Of a stretch of 64,000 nucleotides of DNA, positions 16,898-26,770 are shown piece after piece. Origin of the DNA: JAHEJN01 sp963787285 (GTDB taxonomy: Bacteria; Actinomycetota; Acidimicrobiia; Acidimicrobiales; JAHEJN01); assembly GCA_963787285.1 (NCBI GenBank), contig CAWBCM010000008.1, positions 124,001 to 188,000 of the forward strand, given 5' to 3'. Position numbers and translations under genes: made by a program. Each line of letters opens with the position of its first letter. The first letter of the stretch is position 1. The notes beneath the pieces were generated by a model. That model was given only the letters and a program-made list of their open reading frames with translations. It did no database searches and was not told the DNA's origin.

Positions 16898-18292
16898 GTG
16901 ATCCCCCGAAGCCCACGGAAGATCCGACGACATCTTCTGGGTGCCGCCGTCGTCGTTGTCTCGGCCGTGTGGATTTCGACAGGCATCGCCGGTGCCGACC
17001 CGACCACCACACCCGTCGACCGGTCGACCGCACCCGCACCCGTGCGCGCCGCGGCCTTCGACCAGGTGTACGTGAGCGCCGGCCTCGACGGCAGCGGGAG
17101 CGACTACTCGTTCGTGTACCCGAGCGACAGCACCGATGTGGTCACCGGCGACTGGAACGGCGACGGGCACACCGGCTTCGCCAGTCGTTCGGCCAACGTC
17201 TTCACGCTCCTCGACGAAAAGGGCTACCTCAGCGGAACCGCCGCGTACGGCCAGGCGACCGACCGGCTCGTGATCGGCGACTGGGACGGCAACCGATCCG
17301 ACACCTTCGGCGTGCGTCGCGGCAACCAGTACTTCCTGCGCAACAGCACCTCGACGGGCGTGGCCGACATCGTCCTGGCCTACGGTCAGGCGGCCGACGA
17401 GTTGTTCGTCGGCGATTGGAACGGCGACGGCATCGACACCTTCGCCGTGCGCCGCGGCAACATATTCTTCGTTCGCAACACGACGACCACCGGTGTCGCC
17501 GACATCGTCTTCGCCTACGGCCGGGCCGGCGACGAGACCTTCGTCGGCGACTGGAACGGTGACGGCACCGACACCTTCGCCGTGCGCCGCGGCAACGAGT
17601 TCTTCGTCCGCAACGACTTCCGCACCGGTGTCGCCCAGCTCACCTTCGAGCTCGGGCTCGCGACCGATCGCGCCCTGGTCGGCGACTTCGACGGCGACGG
17701 CGACGACACGTTCGCCCTTCTGCGGGGTGTCGACGGAGCCGTGCCGGCCGAGCGCACCGTCGTCGCCCAGGAGTACACGCAGCTCGGCTCCGCCGGCGGT
17801 GTCGTGTTCGTCCATCCGTCGACCCATGTCGAGCTGATCGGCTTCCATCAGGGTGCCCATCCGGGGAGCCAAGAGCTGAGCTTGGCCGCCACGGCAGTAG
17901 CGAACACGACCCTGCCCACTCGGGGCCGGGGCACCGGGTTGCACAGCGCGGCCGACATCGTCGTCGAGCCCTACCGCACCATCCGGTCACCGGTGAGCGG
18001 CACCGTTCGCGCGTCGGGTACCTATGCGCTGTACTGCCAGCACAGTGACGACTTCCTGTACATCGCCCCGGACGCACAACCCACCTGGGAAGTGCGGATC
18101 TACCACATCGACGGCGTCCAGGTGCAGGCCGGCGATCGGGTCGAGGCCGGAGTCACCGTCATCGCCCCACGAGCCACCCATCTGCCCTTCGACTCCCAGG
18201 TCGACGAGTACACCGCCGAGCCGTCGTGGCCCCATGTACACGTCGAGCTCATCGATCTCTCGATCCCGGCCAACGGCAACGGCGGCTGCTGA
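16898..18292 (+). CDS. Secreted FG-GAP-like repeat protein with C-terminal M23-type peptidase domain
   Basis: A 464-residue exported protein. Residues 8-33 form a signal peptide (RKIRRHLLGAAVVVVSAVW...AGA). Residues about 80-270 hold five repeats of roughly 46 residues built on GDWNGDGxDTFAVRRGNxFFVRN, an FG-GAP/VCBS-like calcium-binding propeller motif. The C-terminal domain has GLHSAADIV, RSPVSGTVRASG and WPHVHVEL, matching the His, Asp and HxH zinc ligands of M23/LytM peptidases. It may bind and trim cell wall or matrix polymers. GTG 16898 is chosen because the signal peptide begins just after it. It is convergent with the GSCFA gene. Confidence 0.75.
   Translation: MIPRSPRKIRRHLLGAAVVVVSAVWISTGIAGADPTTTPVDRSTAPAPVRAAAFDQVYVSAGLDGSGSDYSFVYPSDSTDVVTGDWNGDGHTGFASRSANVFTLLDEKGYLSGTAAYGQATDRLVIGDWDGNRSDTFGVRRGNQYFLRNSTSTGVADIVLAYGQAADELFVGDWNGDGIDTFAVRRGNIFFVRNTTTTGVADIVFAYGRAGDETFVGDWNGDGTDTFAVRRGNEFFVRNDFRTGVAQLTFELGLATDRALVGDFDGDGDDTFALLRGVDGAVPAERTVVAQEYTQLGSAGGVVFVHPSTHVELIGFHQGAHPGSQELSLAATAVANTTLPTRGRGTGLHSAADIVVEPYRTIRSPVSGTVRASGTYALYCQHSDDFLYIAPDAQPTWEVRIYHIDGVQVQAGDRVEAGVTVIAPRATHLPFDSQVDEYTAEPSWPHVHVELIDLSIPANGNGGC
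17134..17720 (+). repeat. In-gene tandem repeats coding for FG-GAP-like units
   Basis: About five units of roughly 138 bp, recognisable in DNA through recurring segments encoding GDWNGDG and VRRGN. The middle three are the most alike, so recent unequal exchange is plausible. Confidence 0.7.
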
Positions 18293-18305
18293 CCGCTTCG
18301 CCGCG

Positions 18306-19331
18306 TCAGGTCTGGTCGGATACTCCCGCGACGAAGGTTGTCGCGAAGAGGTTCATGATCTCGCCCACAAGTTCGCCGCGCACGTGTCGACCGTCCTCAC
18401 CCCAGGCCAGATCGCGGTGCGACTGGGTGACGATCTCGTAGCTGGGGAAGTAGTGGACGTTGTCGTGAGCCGCTGCCGCCTCCTCGGCCACGGTGCGGAG
18501 GAGCGACTTCGAGTACGCGTTGGCCAGCACGACGTCGCGATCGGAGAAGGTGGCCATGAGCGGCACCGGGGAGACGGTGACGATCATCTGCACGTCGGGG
18601 TGGCCGTAGCGGTTCAGCGTCGAGACCGCCGACGCGACGGCGGCGGCGTTCTGGTCGAACGAGGTGACCTCGAACCGATACCGGTCGGGATGCAGTTCTC
18701 GCATGATCGCCGTTGGTGTCATGTTGAGGTAACAGCCGGCGTGTTCGTCGAACCAGGTCTCGACGAGACCGAGGGTCATGACCACGATGCGGGTCCGTCG
18801 TAGGCGGGAATACACGTCGGCGATGATCGATCGCCGCTCGAGGGTCGTGGCTCGATCGACCCACTTGAGGGTGGGATTGGTGTGCGGGTCGATGGTCGTA
18901 CCGTCGGGCAGGTCGACGAGCGACTCGACCGGGAAGGGGGCCGCCGGATCGATGGCCCAGCGGATCTCGTTCTCGATCGCAAAGGTCGTGTACTTGTTCG
19001 TGAAGCCGCGCCCGGTGACCTGGTCGTTGGCCACCTCGAAGGCGTCGAACTCGTCGGCGTAGCTCGGAACGGCGAAACCGCGCTGCACCATTGCCAGCTC
19101 GATCCCTCGTGCGAAGCACGACCCGATGGCGAACATCTCGTCGCGGGGGTCGATGCGGAGGGGGCTCGGCGGCACGGTGGGCCGGAACACGGGCTGGGCC
19201 AGCCGCTGGACGGCGAAGTCGCCGGTGACATCGCGCACGTCGATGCCGTTCTTGTACCAGCGTGCATGCGGGTTCTCGCCGAAGTTCTTCGTCGCGGACC
19301 CGCTGTCGTATACCTGAAGCGCCAACTTCAC
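18306..19331 (-). CDS. GSCFA domain protein
   Basis: A 341-residue protein with the eponymous motif FAIGSCFARGIE near residue 70, then NKYTTFAIENEIRWA, VMTLGLVETWF and VTVSPVPLMATF. GSCFA proteins form an SGNH-hydrolase-like family of unknown substrate; the Gly-Ser-Cys-Phe turn holds the putative nucleophile. There is no signal peptide. The start is GTG 19331, with a TAGTCT box about 30 bases upstream. It is downstream of leuA but separated by 67 bases. Confidence 0.85.
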   Translation of the reverse strand: MKLALQVYDSGSATKNFGENPHARWYKNGIDVRDVTGDFAVQRLAQPVFRPTVPPSPLRIDPRDEMFAIGSCFARGIELAMVQRGFAVPSYADEFDAFEVANDQVTGRGFTNKYTTFAIENEIRWAIDPAAPFPVESLVDLPDGTTIDPHTNPTLKWVDRATTLERRSIIADVYSRLRRTRIVVMTLGLVETWFDEHAGCYLNMTPTAIMRELHPDRYRFEVTSFDQNAAAVASAVSTLNRYGHPDVQMIVTVSPVPLMATFSDRDVVLANAYSKSLLRTVAEEAAAAHDNVHYFPSYEIVTQSHRDLAWGEDGRHVRGELVGEIMNLFATTFVAGVSDQT

Positions 19332-19398
19332 TCCCGTTCCGAGGGCGGACGGGTGCAGACTAGTTCCTCACCGGGCCCACTCCGACGGCGACCGCAGC

Positions 19399-21114
19399 TC
19401 AGGTTGCCATCACACCCTTGTCGACCATGCCGTTCACGGCACTCACCACGGCACGGAACGACGCCGTGAGGATCGACGGGTGCAGGCCGACGCCCCACAC
19501 CGTGTCGCGATCACCCGTGTCGATCTCGACGTAGGCCGCGGCGCTGGTGTCGGAGCCCGTCCCGACCGCGTGTTCCACGTAGTCGACGAGCTTGCCCTCG
19601 AAGAGTCCGGCGTCTCGCAGCGCGTGGACGAAGGCGTCGATGGGACCGTTGCCCTCGCCTTTCACGGTGACCTCCGAGCCCTTCACCAGCAGATGCGCGG
19701 TGACCTTGGCCCCCCGATCCTCGTCGCTGGTGGTTTTCGTCTTGTGACTCAACAACTCCACCGTGGGATCGGGCGACTCGACGTATCGGGCCATGAATCG
19801 CCGGTGGATCTCATAGGAGGTGATCTCGGTGCCCGAGTCCTCGGTCACGGCCTGGATCCTCTGCGAGAACGCGACCTGGAGGGCCCGGGGAAGATCGAGC
19901 CCGTACTCGTGGAGCAGCACGTAGGCGACCCCGCCCTTGCCCGACTGGCTGTTCACGCGGATCACGGCTTCGTAGCTCCGGCCGAGGTGCTTCGGGTCGA
20001 TGGGCAGGTACGGGACGTCCCAGACCTCGTAGTCGCCGGTGAGGCGACCCCCCTCCTCGGCGTGGTAGATGGCGGCCATGCCCTTCTTGATGGCGTCCTG
20101 GTGGCTGCCCGAGAACGACGTGTACACCAGATCGCCCACCCACGGATGACGGGGGCCGATGGGCAGCCGGTTGGAGAACTCCACGATTCGACGCATCTCG
20201 TCGATGTCGGAGAGATCGATCTCGGGGTCGACGCCCTGGGTGAACAGGTTGATCGCCACGTTCACCAGGTCGAGGTTGCCGGTGCGTTCCCCGTTGCCGA
20301 ACAAGGTGCCCTCGACGCGATCGGCACCGGCCATGATTCCGAACTCCGCCGCCGCAACGCCGGTACCGCGATCGTTGTGGGGGTGCAGCGACAACACGAC
20401 GCTGTCGCGGTCTCTGACGGTGCGATGGAAGCGCTCGATGAGGTCGGCATAGAGGTTGGCGGTGGACATCTCGACGGTTGCCGGCAGGTTGAGGATGATC
20501 GGCTTGGCCGGGGTCGGCTGGAAGACGTCCATCACCGCCTCGCACACCTCCACGGCGAAATCGGGCTCGGTGCCGGTGAAGCTCTCGGGTGAGTACTCCC
20601 ACCGGATGCCCGGGTTGTCGGCGATCTCATAGCAGGCCTGGCAGACCTCGGCTCCGGCGACCGCGATGTCGACGATGCCCTTGCGATCGGTCTTGAACAC
20701 CACCCGCCGCTGGGTGGTCGACGTGGAGTTGTAGAGGTGCACGATCGCGTTCTCGGCGCCGTCGATGGCCTCGAAGGTACGCTCGATCAGCTCGCCGCGG
20801 GCCTGGGTGAGCACCTGGATGGTGACGTCGTCGGGAATGAGGCCGTCCTCGATGATGTGCCGGACGAAGTCGAAGTCGGGCTGGGACGCGGCGGGGAAGC
20901 CCACCTCGATCTCCTTGAACCCGATTCTCACCAAGAGGTCCCACATCCGCCGCTTGCGGGTGATGTCCATCGGGTCGACCAGCGCCTGATTGCCGTCGCG
21001 AAGATCGACCGAGCACCAGATCGGAGCGGACTCGATGCGCCGGTCGGGCCACGTGCGGTCGAGCAGCTCGACCGCGGGATACGGACGATACTTCTCGAAC
21101 GGCATGTGGTTCAT
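19399..21114 (-). CDS. leuA: 2-Isopropylmalate synthase
   Basis: A 571-residue LeuA. The catalytic HMGL-like TIM barrel carries WCSVDLRDGNQALVDPM (metal Asp), ALHPHNDRGTGVAA-type metal histidines (LSLHPHNDRGTG) and GTLFGNGERTGN. The C-terminal leucine-sensing regulatory domain starts near residue 430. It condenses acetyl-CoA with 2-oxoisovalerate as the first committed step to leucine. Length and the FEKYRPYPAVELLDRTWP opening match the long actinobacterial form. ATG 21114 has AAGGAAGA upstream. A leucine-rich leader peptide and terminator hairpin precede it. Confidence 0.96.
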   Translation of the reverse strand: MNHMPFEKYRPYPAVELLDRTWPDRRIESAPIWCSVDLRDGNQALVDPMDITRKRRMWDLLVRIGFKEIEVGFPAASQPDFDFVRHIIEDGLIPDDVTIQVLTQARGELIERTFEAIDGAENAIVHLYNSTSTTQRRVVFKTDRKGIVDIAVAGAEVCQACYEIADNPGIRWEYSPESFTGTEPDFAVEVCEAVMDVFQPTPAKPIILNLPATVEMSTANLYADLIERFHRTVRDRDSVVLSLHPHNDRGTGVAAAEFGIMAGADRVEGTLFGNGERTGNLDLVNVAINLFTQGVDPEIDLSDIDEMRRIVEFSNRLPIGPRHPWVGDLVYTSFSGSHQDAIKKGMAAIYHAEEGGRLTGDYEVWDVPYLPIDPKHLGRSYEAVIRVNSQSGKGGVAYVLLHEYGLDLPRALQVAFSQRIQAVTEDSGTEITSYEIHRRFMARYVESPDPTVELLSHKTKTTSDEDRGAKVTAHLLVKGSEVTVKGEGNGPIDAFVHALRDAGLFEGKLVDYVEHAVGTGSDTSAAAYVEIDTGDRDTVWGVGLHPSILTASFRAVVSAVNGMVDKGVMAT

Positions 21115-21180
21115 GGTGGGTCTTCCTTGCTGGTGGGGCGGGGGGGGGCGGGGTCGGGTTCGGGTCCGAAAAGCACGAAA

Positions 21181-21207
21181 CCCTCCGATGCCCGAAGGCA
21201 TGGAGGG
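21181..21207 (-). terminator. Attenuator/terminator hairpin upstream of leuA
   Basis: On the minus strand CCCTCC-ATGCC, a TTC loop, GGCAT and GGAGGG form an 11-bp stem interrupted by one or two bulged bases. It is followed by TTTCGTGCTTTT, a modest U-tract. It lies between the leader peptide and leuA, where an attenuator is expected. Confidence 0.7.
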
Positions 21208-21210
21208 TCT

Positions 21211-21236
21211 GGCAAGCACCTATGTGGGTGCTCGCC
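21211..21236 (-). promoter_or_regulatory. Second leader hairpin of the leuA attenuator
   Basis: GGCGAGCACC pairs with GGTGCTTGCC (nine Watson-Crick pairs and one G-U) around a CACATA loop. The stop codon of the leader peptide touches its left arm, so a ribosome finishing or stalled on the leader would change its folding. Confidence 0.6.
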
Positions 21237-21271
21237 TACACGAGAAGAAGGAGGCTGCTGGAACGACGCAT
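21236..21271 (-). CDS. leuL: leuA leader peptide
   Basis: An 11-codon ORF, MRRSSSLLLLV, with four consecutive Leu codons (CTC CTT CTT CTC) followed by Val and stop. CTT is uncommon in this GC-rich DNA, which favours stalling when leucyl-tRNA is short. It is the classical arrangement for transcription attenuation of a leucine operon. A TAACGT box 9 nt before the ATG would make it near-leaderless. Confidence 0.75.
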   Translation of the reverse strand: MRRSSSLLLLV

Positions 21272-21279
21272 CAACGCCC

Positions 21280-21310
21280 ACGTTAACCCGATTCGCGCCT
21301 CGATGTCCAA
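21280..21310 (-). promoter_or_regulatory. Promoter of the leuA leader
   Basis: Minus strand: TTGGAC (-35, 21310-21305), a 19-bp spacer and TAACGT (-10, 21285-21280). Confidence 0.5.
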
Positions 21311-21320
21311 CCCCACCCCC

Positions 21321-21368
21321 GAAATTGGTTTCCCCACGCCTACTGGTGGGCTTGGACAAACCGATTTC
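21321..21368. promoter_or_regulatory. Imperfect inverted repeat between leuA and the MFS gene
   Basis: The left arm GAAATTGGTTTCCCCACGCC matches the reverse complement of the right arm at 16 of 20 positions (GAAATCGGTTTGTCCAAGCC). It lies just upstream of the leu promoter and about 30 bases before the divergent MFS gene. It could be a regulator site or a cruciform; neither is proven. Confidence 0.4.
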
Positions 21369-21396
21369 GCCTGAACGGGCGGGGTGAATCGCTGGA

Positions 21397-22686
21397 ATGA
21401 TTGACGCCGTGACGACGATGCACGACGCCGAGCGCGACCTTCTCCAGAAACGCACGGTGCGCACGCTCATGATAAGTGCCGTCCCGGCCGGCCTCGCCAT
21501 GTCAGGTGGGTTCTCGTCGGCGGCATTGCTCGGGGAGGACCTCACCGGCAGCGACACTCTCGGCGGGCTCGCTGCTTCGTGCATGACCCTCGGCAGCGCA
21601 CTCAGCACGGTGCACCTCGCCCGATTCATGGGTGCTCGGGGACGGGGCCCGGGGCTCGTGGCCGGTTGGACGCTCGGCGTCGGAGGTTCTGCCCTTGCGT
21701 TTCTCGCCGCGGTCACGGGCTTCTATCCCCTGCTGCCGCTCGGCATGTTGGGCCTCGGGGTCGGCAACGCAACCAACCTCGCCCAGCGGTACGCGTCGGT
21801 CGACCTCTCGAGTGAGGCAAAGCGGGCGCGCACCCTCGGCACGATGGTGTGGGCCGCCACCATCGGCGCCACCCTCGGTCCCACCATTGCTCTCGGCGGC
21901 GCAGGCAATGCCGCCCGGGCCATCGGCCTGCCCGAGCTCGCCGGGCCGTACGTCTTGTCGGCCGTGCTGTTCACCGTGGCCATGTGGTGGATCCGCACCC
22001 GGCTGCATCCCGACCCCCTCGCCGTGGCCGGAGGACTCACCGACCGCCGCGTCACCCGCCCGCCCGTGTCCGGCACGTTGCGCGAGATCTGGGCGAATCC
22101 ACCGGCCCGCCTGGCCGCGACCGGCATGGTGGTCGGGCACGCCGTGATGGTCGGCGTCATGACGATGACCCCCCTGCACATGAAGGACGGCGCTCACGAG
22201 CTCCGCATCATCGGATTCGTCATCTCCGTGCACGTCATCGGCATGTACGGCTTCTCGCCGGTGGTCGGGTGGTTCGTCGACAAGCTCGGCGCTCGAACCA
22301 TGATCGCCGTGGGGGGCAGCATCCTCTTCGTCGGCGCCGAGCTGGCCGCCCACACCGACGCCGAAGACAGCCTCGGTGTGTTCACCGGGCTGTTCCTCAT
22401 CGGCCTCGGGTGGAGCTTCGGACTCGTCGCCGGCTCGAGCCTGCTCACCGGATCCTTCGCCATCGCCGAGCGGGTGAAGATCCAGGGCGCCGGTGACCTG
22501 CTCATGACCGGGGCGGGCGCGATGGCCGGTCTCTCGGCCGGTGCGATCGCCGAATGGCGGAGCTACCACGATCTCAGTCACTGGGCGGGAATGCTCGGAC
22601 TCGGCCTCAGCGCAGTGGCGGTCTACGCCCTGTTCCGTGGCGACCGGTTCGACCCACAGCGCGTCGCCTCGCGGGTCGACTCATGA
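21397..22686 (+). CDS. MFS transporter
   Basis: A 429-residue integral membrane protein with about 12 hydrophobic segments and typical MFS loops (WFVDKLGARTMIAVGG between the halves). It resembles drug or metabolite exporters; substrate not predictable. ATG 21397 gives the longest plausible start, with GTG 21409 and ATG 21418 as alternatives. Its last sense codon overlaps the stop codon of the convergent HAD gene. It sits divergently from leuA across the inverted repeat. Confidence 0.8.
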   Translation: MIDAVTTMHDAERDLLQKRTVRTLMISAVPAGLAMSGGFSSAALLGEDLTGSDTLGGLAASCMTLGSALSTVHLARFMGARGRGPGLVAGWTLGVGGSALAFLAAVTGFYPLLPLGMLGLGVGNATNLAQRYASVDLSSEAKRARTLGTMVWAATIGATLGPTIALGGAGNAARAIGLPELAGPYVLSAVLFTVAMWWIRTRLHPDPLAVAGGLTDRRVTRPPVSGTLREIWANPPARLAATGMVVGHAVMVGVMTMTPLHMKDGAHELRIIGFVISVHVIGMYGFSPVVGWFVDKLGARTMIAVGGSILFVGAELAAHTDAEDSLGVFTGLFLIGLGWSFGLVAGSSLLTGSFAIAERVKIQGAGDLLMTGAGAMAGLSAGAIAEWRSYHDLSHWAGMLGLGLSAVAVYALFRGDRFDPQRVASRVDS

Positions 22687-23298
22687 GTACCGACGGAGGG
22701 CGGCCAGCACCTGGTCGGCAGTGGTCACCTTCACGGTGGTCATCCCCATGGCCCTGGCCGACTTCAGGTTGATTCCCAGGTCGTCGAGGAACAGACACTC
22801 CGCCGGCGCGACCCCGAGCTGCTCGCACGCGATCTCGTAGAAGCGATGATCGGGCTTGCGCACGCCAATGAGGCACGACTGCACGATCGTGGCGAAGGCC
22901 CCGAACACCTCGTGCGCGTACTCGGGGAGCTCGTCGATGTCGACCGGTTCGGAATTGTTGGTCAACAACGCCGTGGGAATCCCCTTCTGTTGCACACCCC
23001 GCACCGCATCGATCACCGACGGGCGCAGTTCGACCTCGAGGCAAGCCAGCACCGCAGCGCCGTCGACGGCGTGGCCGAGCGCCAAAGCCTCGGCCTCGAA
23101 GGCACCCACGAAGCCGGCCTCGTCGAGCCCACCCCGTTCGAGCCTCGACCAGGCGTTCGTGTCGGGGTGCGTGGAGTTCACCAACCGGATGAAGTCGGTG
23201 GGTAGCCCCGCCCGTGTCTCGTAGGCGGCGAAGTTCTCGAAGGGACTCGTCGTGAGCACCCCACCCATGTCGAACAGGATGGCGACCGGACTGCTCAC
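22681..23298 (-). CDS. HAD family hydrolase
   Basis: A 205-residue HAD phosphatase. Motif I is ILFDMGGVLT (first catalytic Asp retained; second acid position replaced by Gly as in epoxide-hydrolase-N-terminal or YihX types). Motif II is LLTNNSE and motif IV FLDDLGINLKSARAMGM. The GADEAGF-like cap region is helical. YihX-like proteins dephosphorylate sugar phosphates; the substrate here is unknown. It starts at GTG 23298 with a TAGGGT box 9 nt upstream. Confidence 0.85.
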   Translation of the reverse strand: MSSPVAILFDMGGVLTTSPFENFAAYETRAGLPTDFIRLVNSTHPDTNAWSRLERGGLDEAGFVGAFEAEALALGHAVDGAAVLACLEVELRPSVIDAVRGVQQKGIPTALLTNNSEPVDIDELPEYAHEVFGAFATIVQSCLIGVRKPDHRFYEIACEQLGVAPAECLFLDDLGINLKSARAMGMTTVKVTTADQVLAALRRYS

Positions 23299-23306
23299 GG
23301 GGGCCC

Positions 23307-23312
23307 ACCCTA
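23307..23312 (-). promoter_or_regulatory. Leaderless -10 box TAGGGT for the HAD gene
   Basis: On the minus strand TAGGGT ends 9 nt before GTG 23298. Confidence 0.45.
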
Positions 23313-23333
23313 CGAGATCGCCTGCGCCACCCG

Positions 23334-23339
23334 TAGGCT
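23334..23339 (+). promoter_or_regulatory. Leaderless -10 box TAGGCT for ettA
   Basis: TAGGCT ends 8 nt before ATG 23347, in the divergent gap with the HAD gene. Confidence 0.5.
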
Positions 23340-23346
23340 CTCGGGC

Positions 23347-25020
<1,674 letters not shown>

Positions 25021-25035
25021 GGTCGAGTCGTCGGC

Positions 25036-25041
25036 GATACT
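25036..25041 (+). promoter_or_regulatory. Leaderless -10 box GATACT for the small membrane protein-murT-gatD unit
   Basis: GATACT ends 8 nt before GTG 25049; it likely drives the three-gene unit. Confidence 0.45.
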
Positions 25042-25048
25042 TGACGTC

Positions 25049-25399
25049 GTGATCACGCCCCGACGCATCCGTGGCTTCGTGCTGGTCTGGTGCGCCGGCG
25101 GCATCGCCGGGATGATCGTCACCTCGATCAACGACAGCATCGACGGCGCCATCACCTTCGGGCTGCTGGCCGCCGCGGCCGTGGTGTGCCTCATCCTCGT
25201 CACTGCGGTGGCCGGCCGCGACGCCTTTGCGGCTCCGGGCGAGCCCGATCCCGACCATGCTGCCCATGTCGAGCGACAGATTGCCGCCCTGGTGCGCGAC
25301 GGGGTCGACGAGGCGCGAGTCCGTCGGCTCGCACGCGACGCCGTGGCCCTCGGCCGGGAGATGGGCGCCGAGTCAGAGGCCGAGCGGTCACCCCGGTGA
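25049..25399 (+). CDS. Small two-helix membrane protein
   Basis: A 116-residue protein with two hydrophobic helices (RRIRGFVLVWCAGGIAGMIV and the segment ITFGLLAAAAVVCLILVTAV) followed by a charged helical tail of about 55 residues facing the cytoplasm. No family recognised. The stop overlaps the murT ATG by one base (TGATG), so it is translated with murT and may assist MurT/GatD at the membrane, which is speculation. Confidence 0.65.
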   Translation: MITPRRIRGFVLVWCAGGIAGMIVTSINDSIDGAITFGLLAAAAVVCLILVTAVAGRDAFAAPGEPDPDHAAHVERQIAALVRDGVDEARVRRLARDAVALGREMGAESEAERSPR

Positions 25400-26769
25400 T
25401 GGTTCCGAGCGGCGTAGCTCGCGCCGCGGCCCGTTCAGCAGGGTGGCTCTCGCGACGGGCCGGGCGAGGCGGCGGCACCACCGTCCCCGGCGTCGTGCTG
25501 CTCAAGCTCCGGCCGAATGCGGTGTCTGAGCTGGCAGAGCCCCTTGCTCGAAGCGTGGCCATCAGCGCCACCAACGGCAAGACCACCACCGCCCGGCTCG
25601 TGGTGGCCGCGCTCGAAGCGGCAGGTGAGCGTGTCGTCGCCAACACTGCCGGGTCGAACCTGCTGAGGGGCGTGGCCGCTGCTCTACTCGATGCCGACGA
25701 AGCTCGCGGTGCCGTGGGCGTGTTCGAAGTCGACGAGGCGGCGTTGCCGTCGGTGGCCGCCCAGGCCGCCCCCGAGGTCATCGTCTTGATGAACCTGTTC
25801 CGTGATCAACTCGACCGATACGGCGAGCTCGAAACTCTGGCCGATCGTTGGGTCGAGCTGGTCGACGGGCTACCCGCCTCCACCACTCTGGTGCTCAATG
25901 CCGACGATCCTGCTATCGCCGAGCTCGCATACCACCACGACAACGTGATCACCTTCGGCGTGGACGATGTCGCCGCCGCTCGCCGCACCGCGCAGCATGC
26001 TGCCGACTCCACCACCTGTCGCAACTGTTCCCACGCTCTCGTGTACGAGCACGTGTTCATCGGCCACCTCGGCACCTGGCACTGCCCGAACTGCGGACGA
26101 CGTCGACCCGATCCCGATGTGCGGATCACCGCATTCGTGCCGGCGGGCGTCGAGGGATCGACACTCGTGGTGGCCACCGAGTCGGGCGACCTCTCGGTCG
26201 CCACCACGTTGCCCGGCCTGCACAACGCCTACAACGTCGCGGCGGCCATCGCCGCCGCATGCGCCTTGCACCTCGATCTCGCCGTCAGCGCAAACGCGGT
26301 TGCCGGCACGGGAGCGGCCTTCGGGCGGGCCGAACGGATCGCCATCGATGGTCATGACCTGATGGTCCTGTTGGCCAAGAATCCCGCGGGAGTGAACGAA
26401 AACCTCCGAACGCTGGCCCTGCACCCCGATCCCGTGCACCTGCTCATCCAGCTCAACGACCGCACTGCCGATGGTCGAGACGTTTCATGGATCTGGGATG
26501 TCGACTACGAGGAGATCTTCGACCGGATCGCGTCGCTCACCATCTGTGGCGATCGGGGCAACGACATGGCCCTGCGATTCCGCTACGGCGGATTCGGCGA
26601 CGATCGCATCCAGGTACACCCCACGGTCGGTGATGCGCTCGATGCACTGCTCGCCGCGCTTCCCGACGGAGCTCCCGTGTTCGCCCTCCCCACCTACACC
26701 GCGATGCTCGAACTGCGGGCCGAGCTGGTGCGCCGTGGCGTGGCCGACGACTTCTGGAAGGACGACTGA
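25399..26769 (+). CDS. murT: Lipid II isoglutaminyl synthase, MurT subunit
   Basis: A 456-residue Mur-ligase-like protein with the ATP loop SATNGKTTTARL near residues 57-66 and a Cys4 zinc ribbon (C207, C210, C229, C232; CRNC and CPNC). The C-terminal DUF1727 domain ends the protein. MurT with GatD amidates the D-Glu of the lipid II stem peptide using glutamine, which helps later cross-linking. It is followed by gatD after one spacer base, the standard operon. Confidence 0.93.
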   Translation: MVPSGVARAAARSAGWLSRRAGRGGGTTVPGVVLLKLRPNAVSELAEPLARSVAISATNGKTTTARLVVAALEAAGERVVANTAGSNLLRGVAAALLDADEARGAVGVFEVDEAALPSVAAQAAPEVIVLMNLFRDQLDRYGELETLADRWVELVDGLPASTTLVLNADDPAIAELAYHHDNVITFGVDDVAAARRTAQHAADSTTCRNCSHALVYEHVFIGHLGTWHCPNCGRRRPDPDVRITAFVPAGVEGSTLVVATESGDLSVATTLPGLHNAYNVAAAIAAACALHLDLAVSANAVAGTGAAFGRAERIAIDGHDLMVLLAKNPAGVNENLRTLALHPDPVHLLIQLNDRTADGRDVSWIWDVDYEEIFDRIASLTICGDRGNDMALRFRYGGFGDDRIQVHPTVGDALDALLAALPDGAPVFALPTYTAMLELRAELVRRGVADDFWKDD

Positions 26770-26770
26770 C

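Noticed and set aside
17134..17720. CRISPR-like or satellite repeats
   Set aside because: The repeats are in frame, coding, and lack constant-length spacers; they encode FG-GAP-like units.
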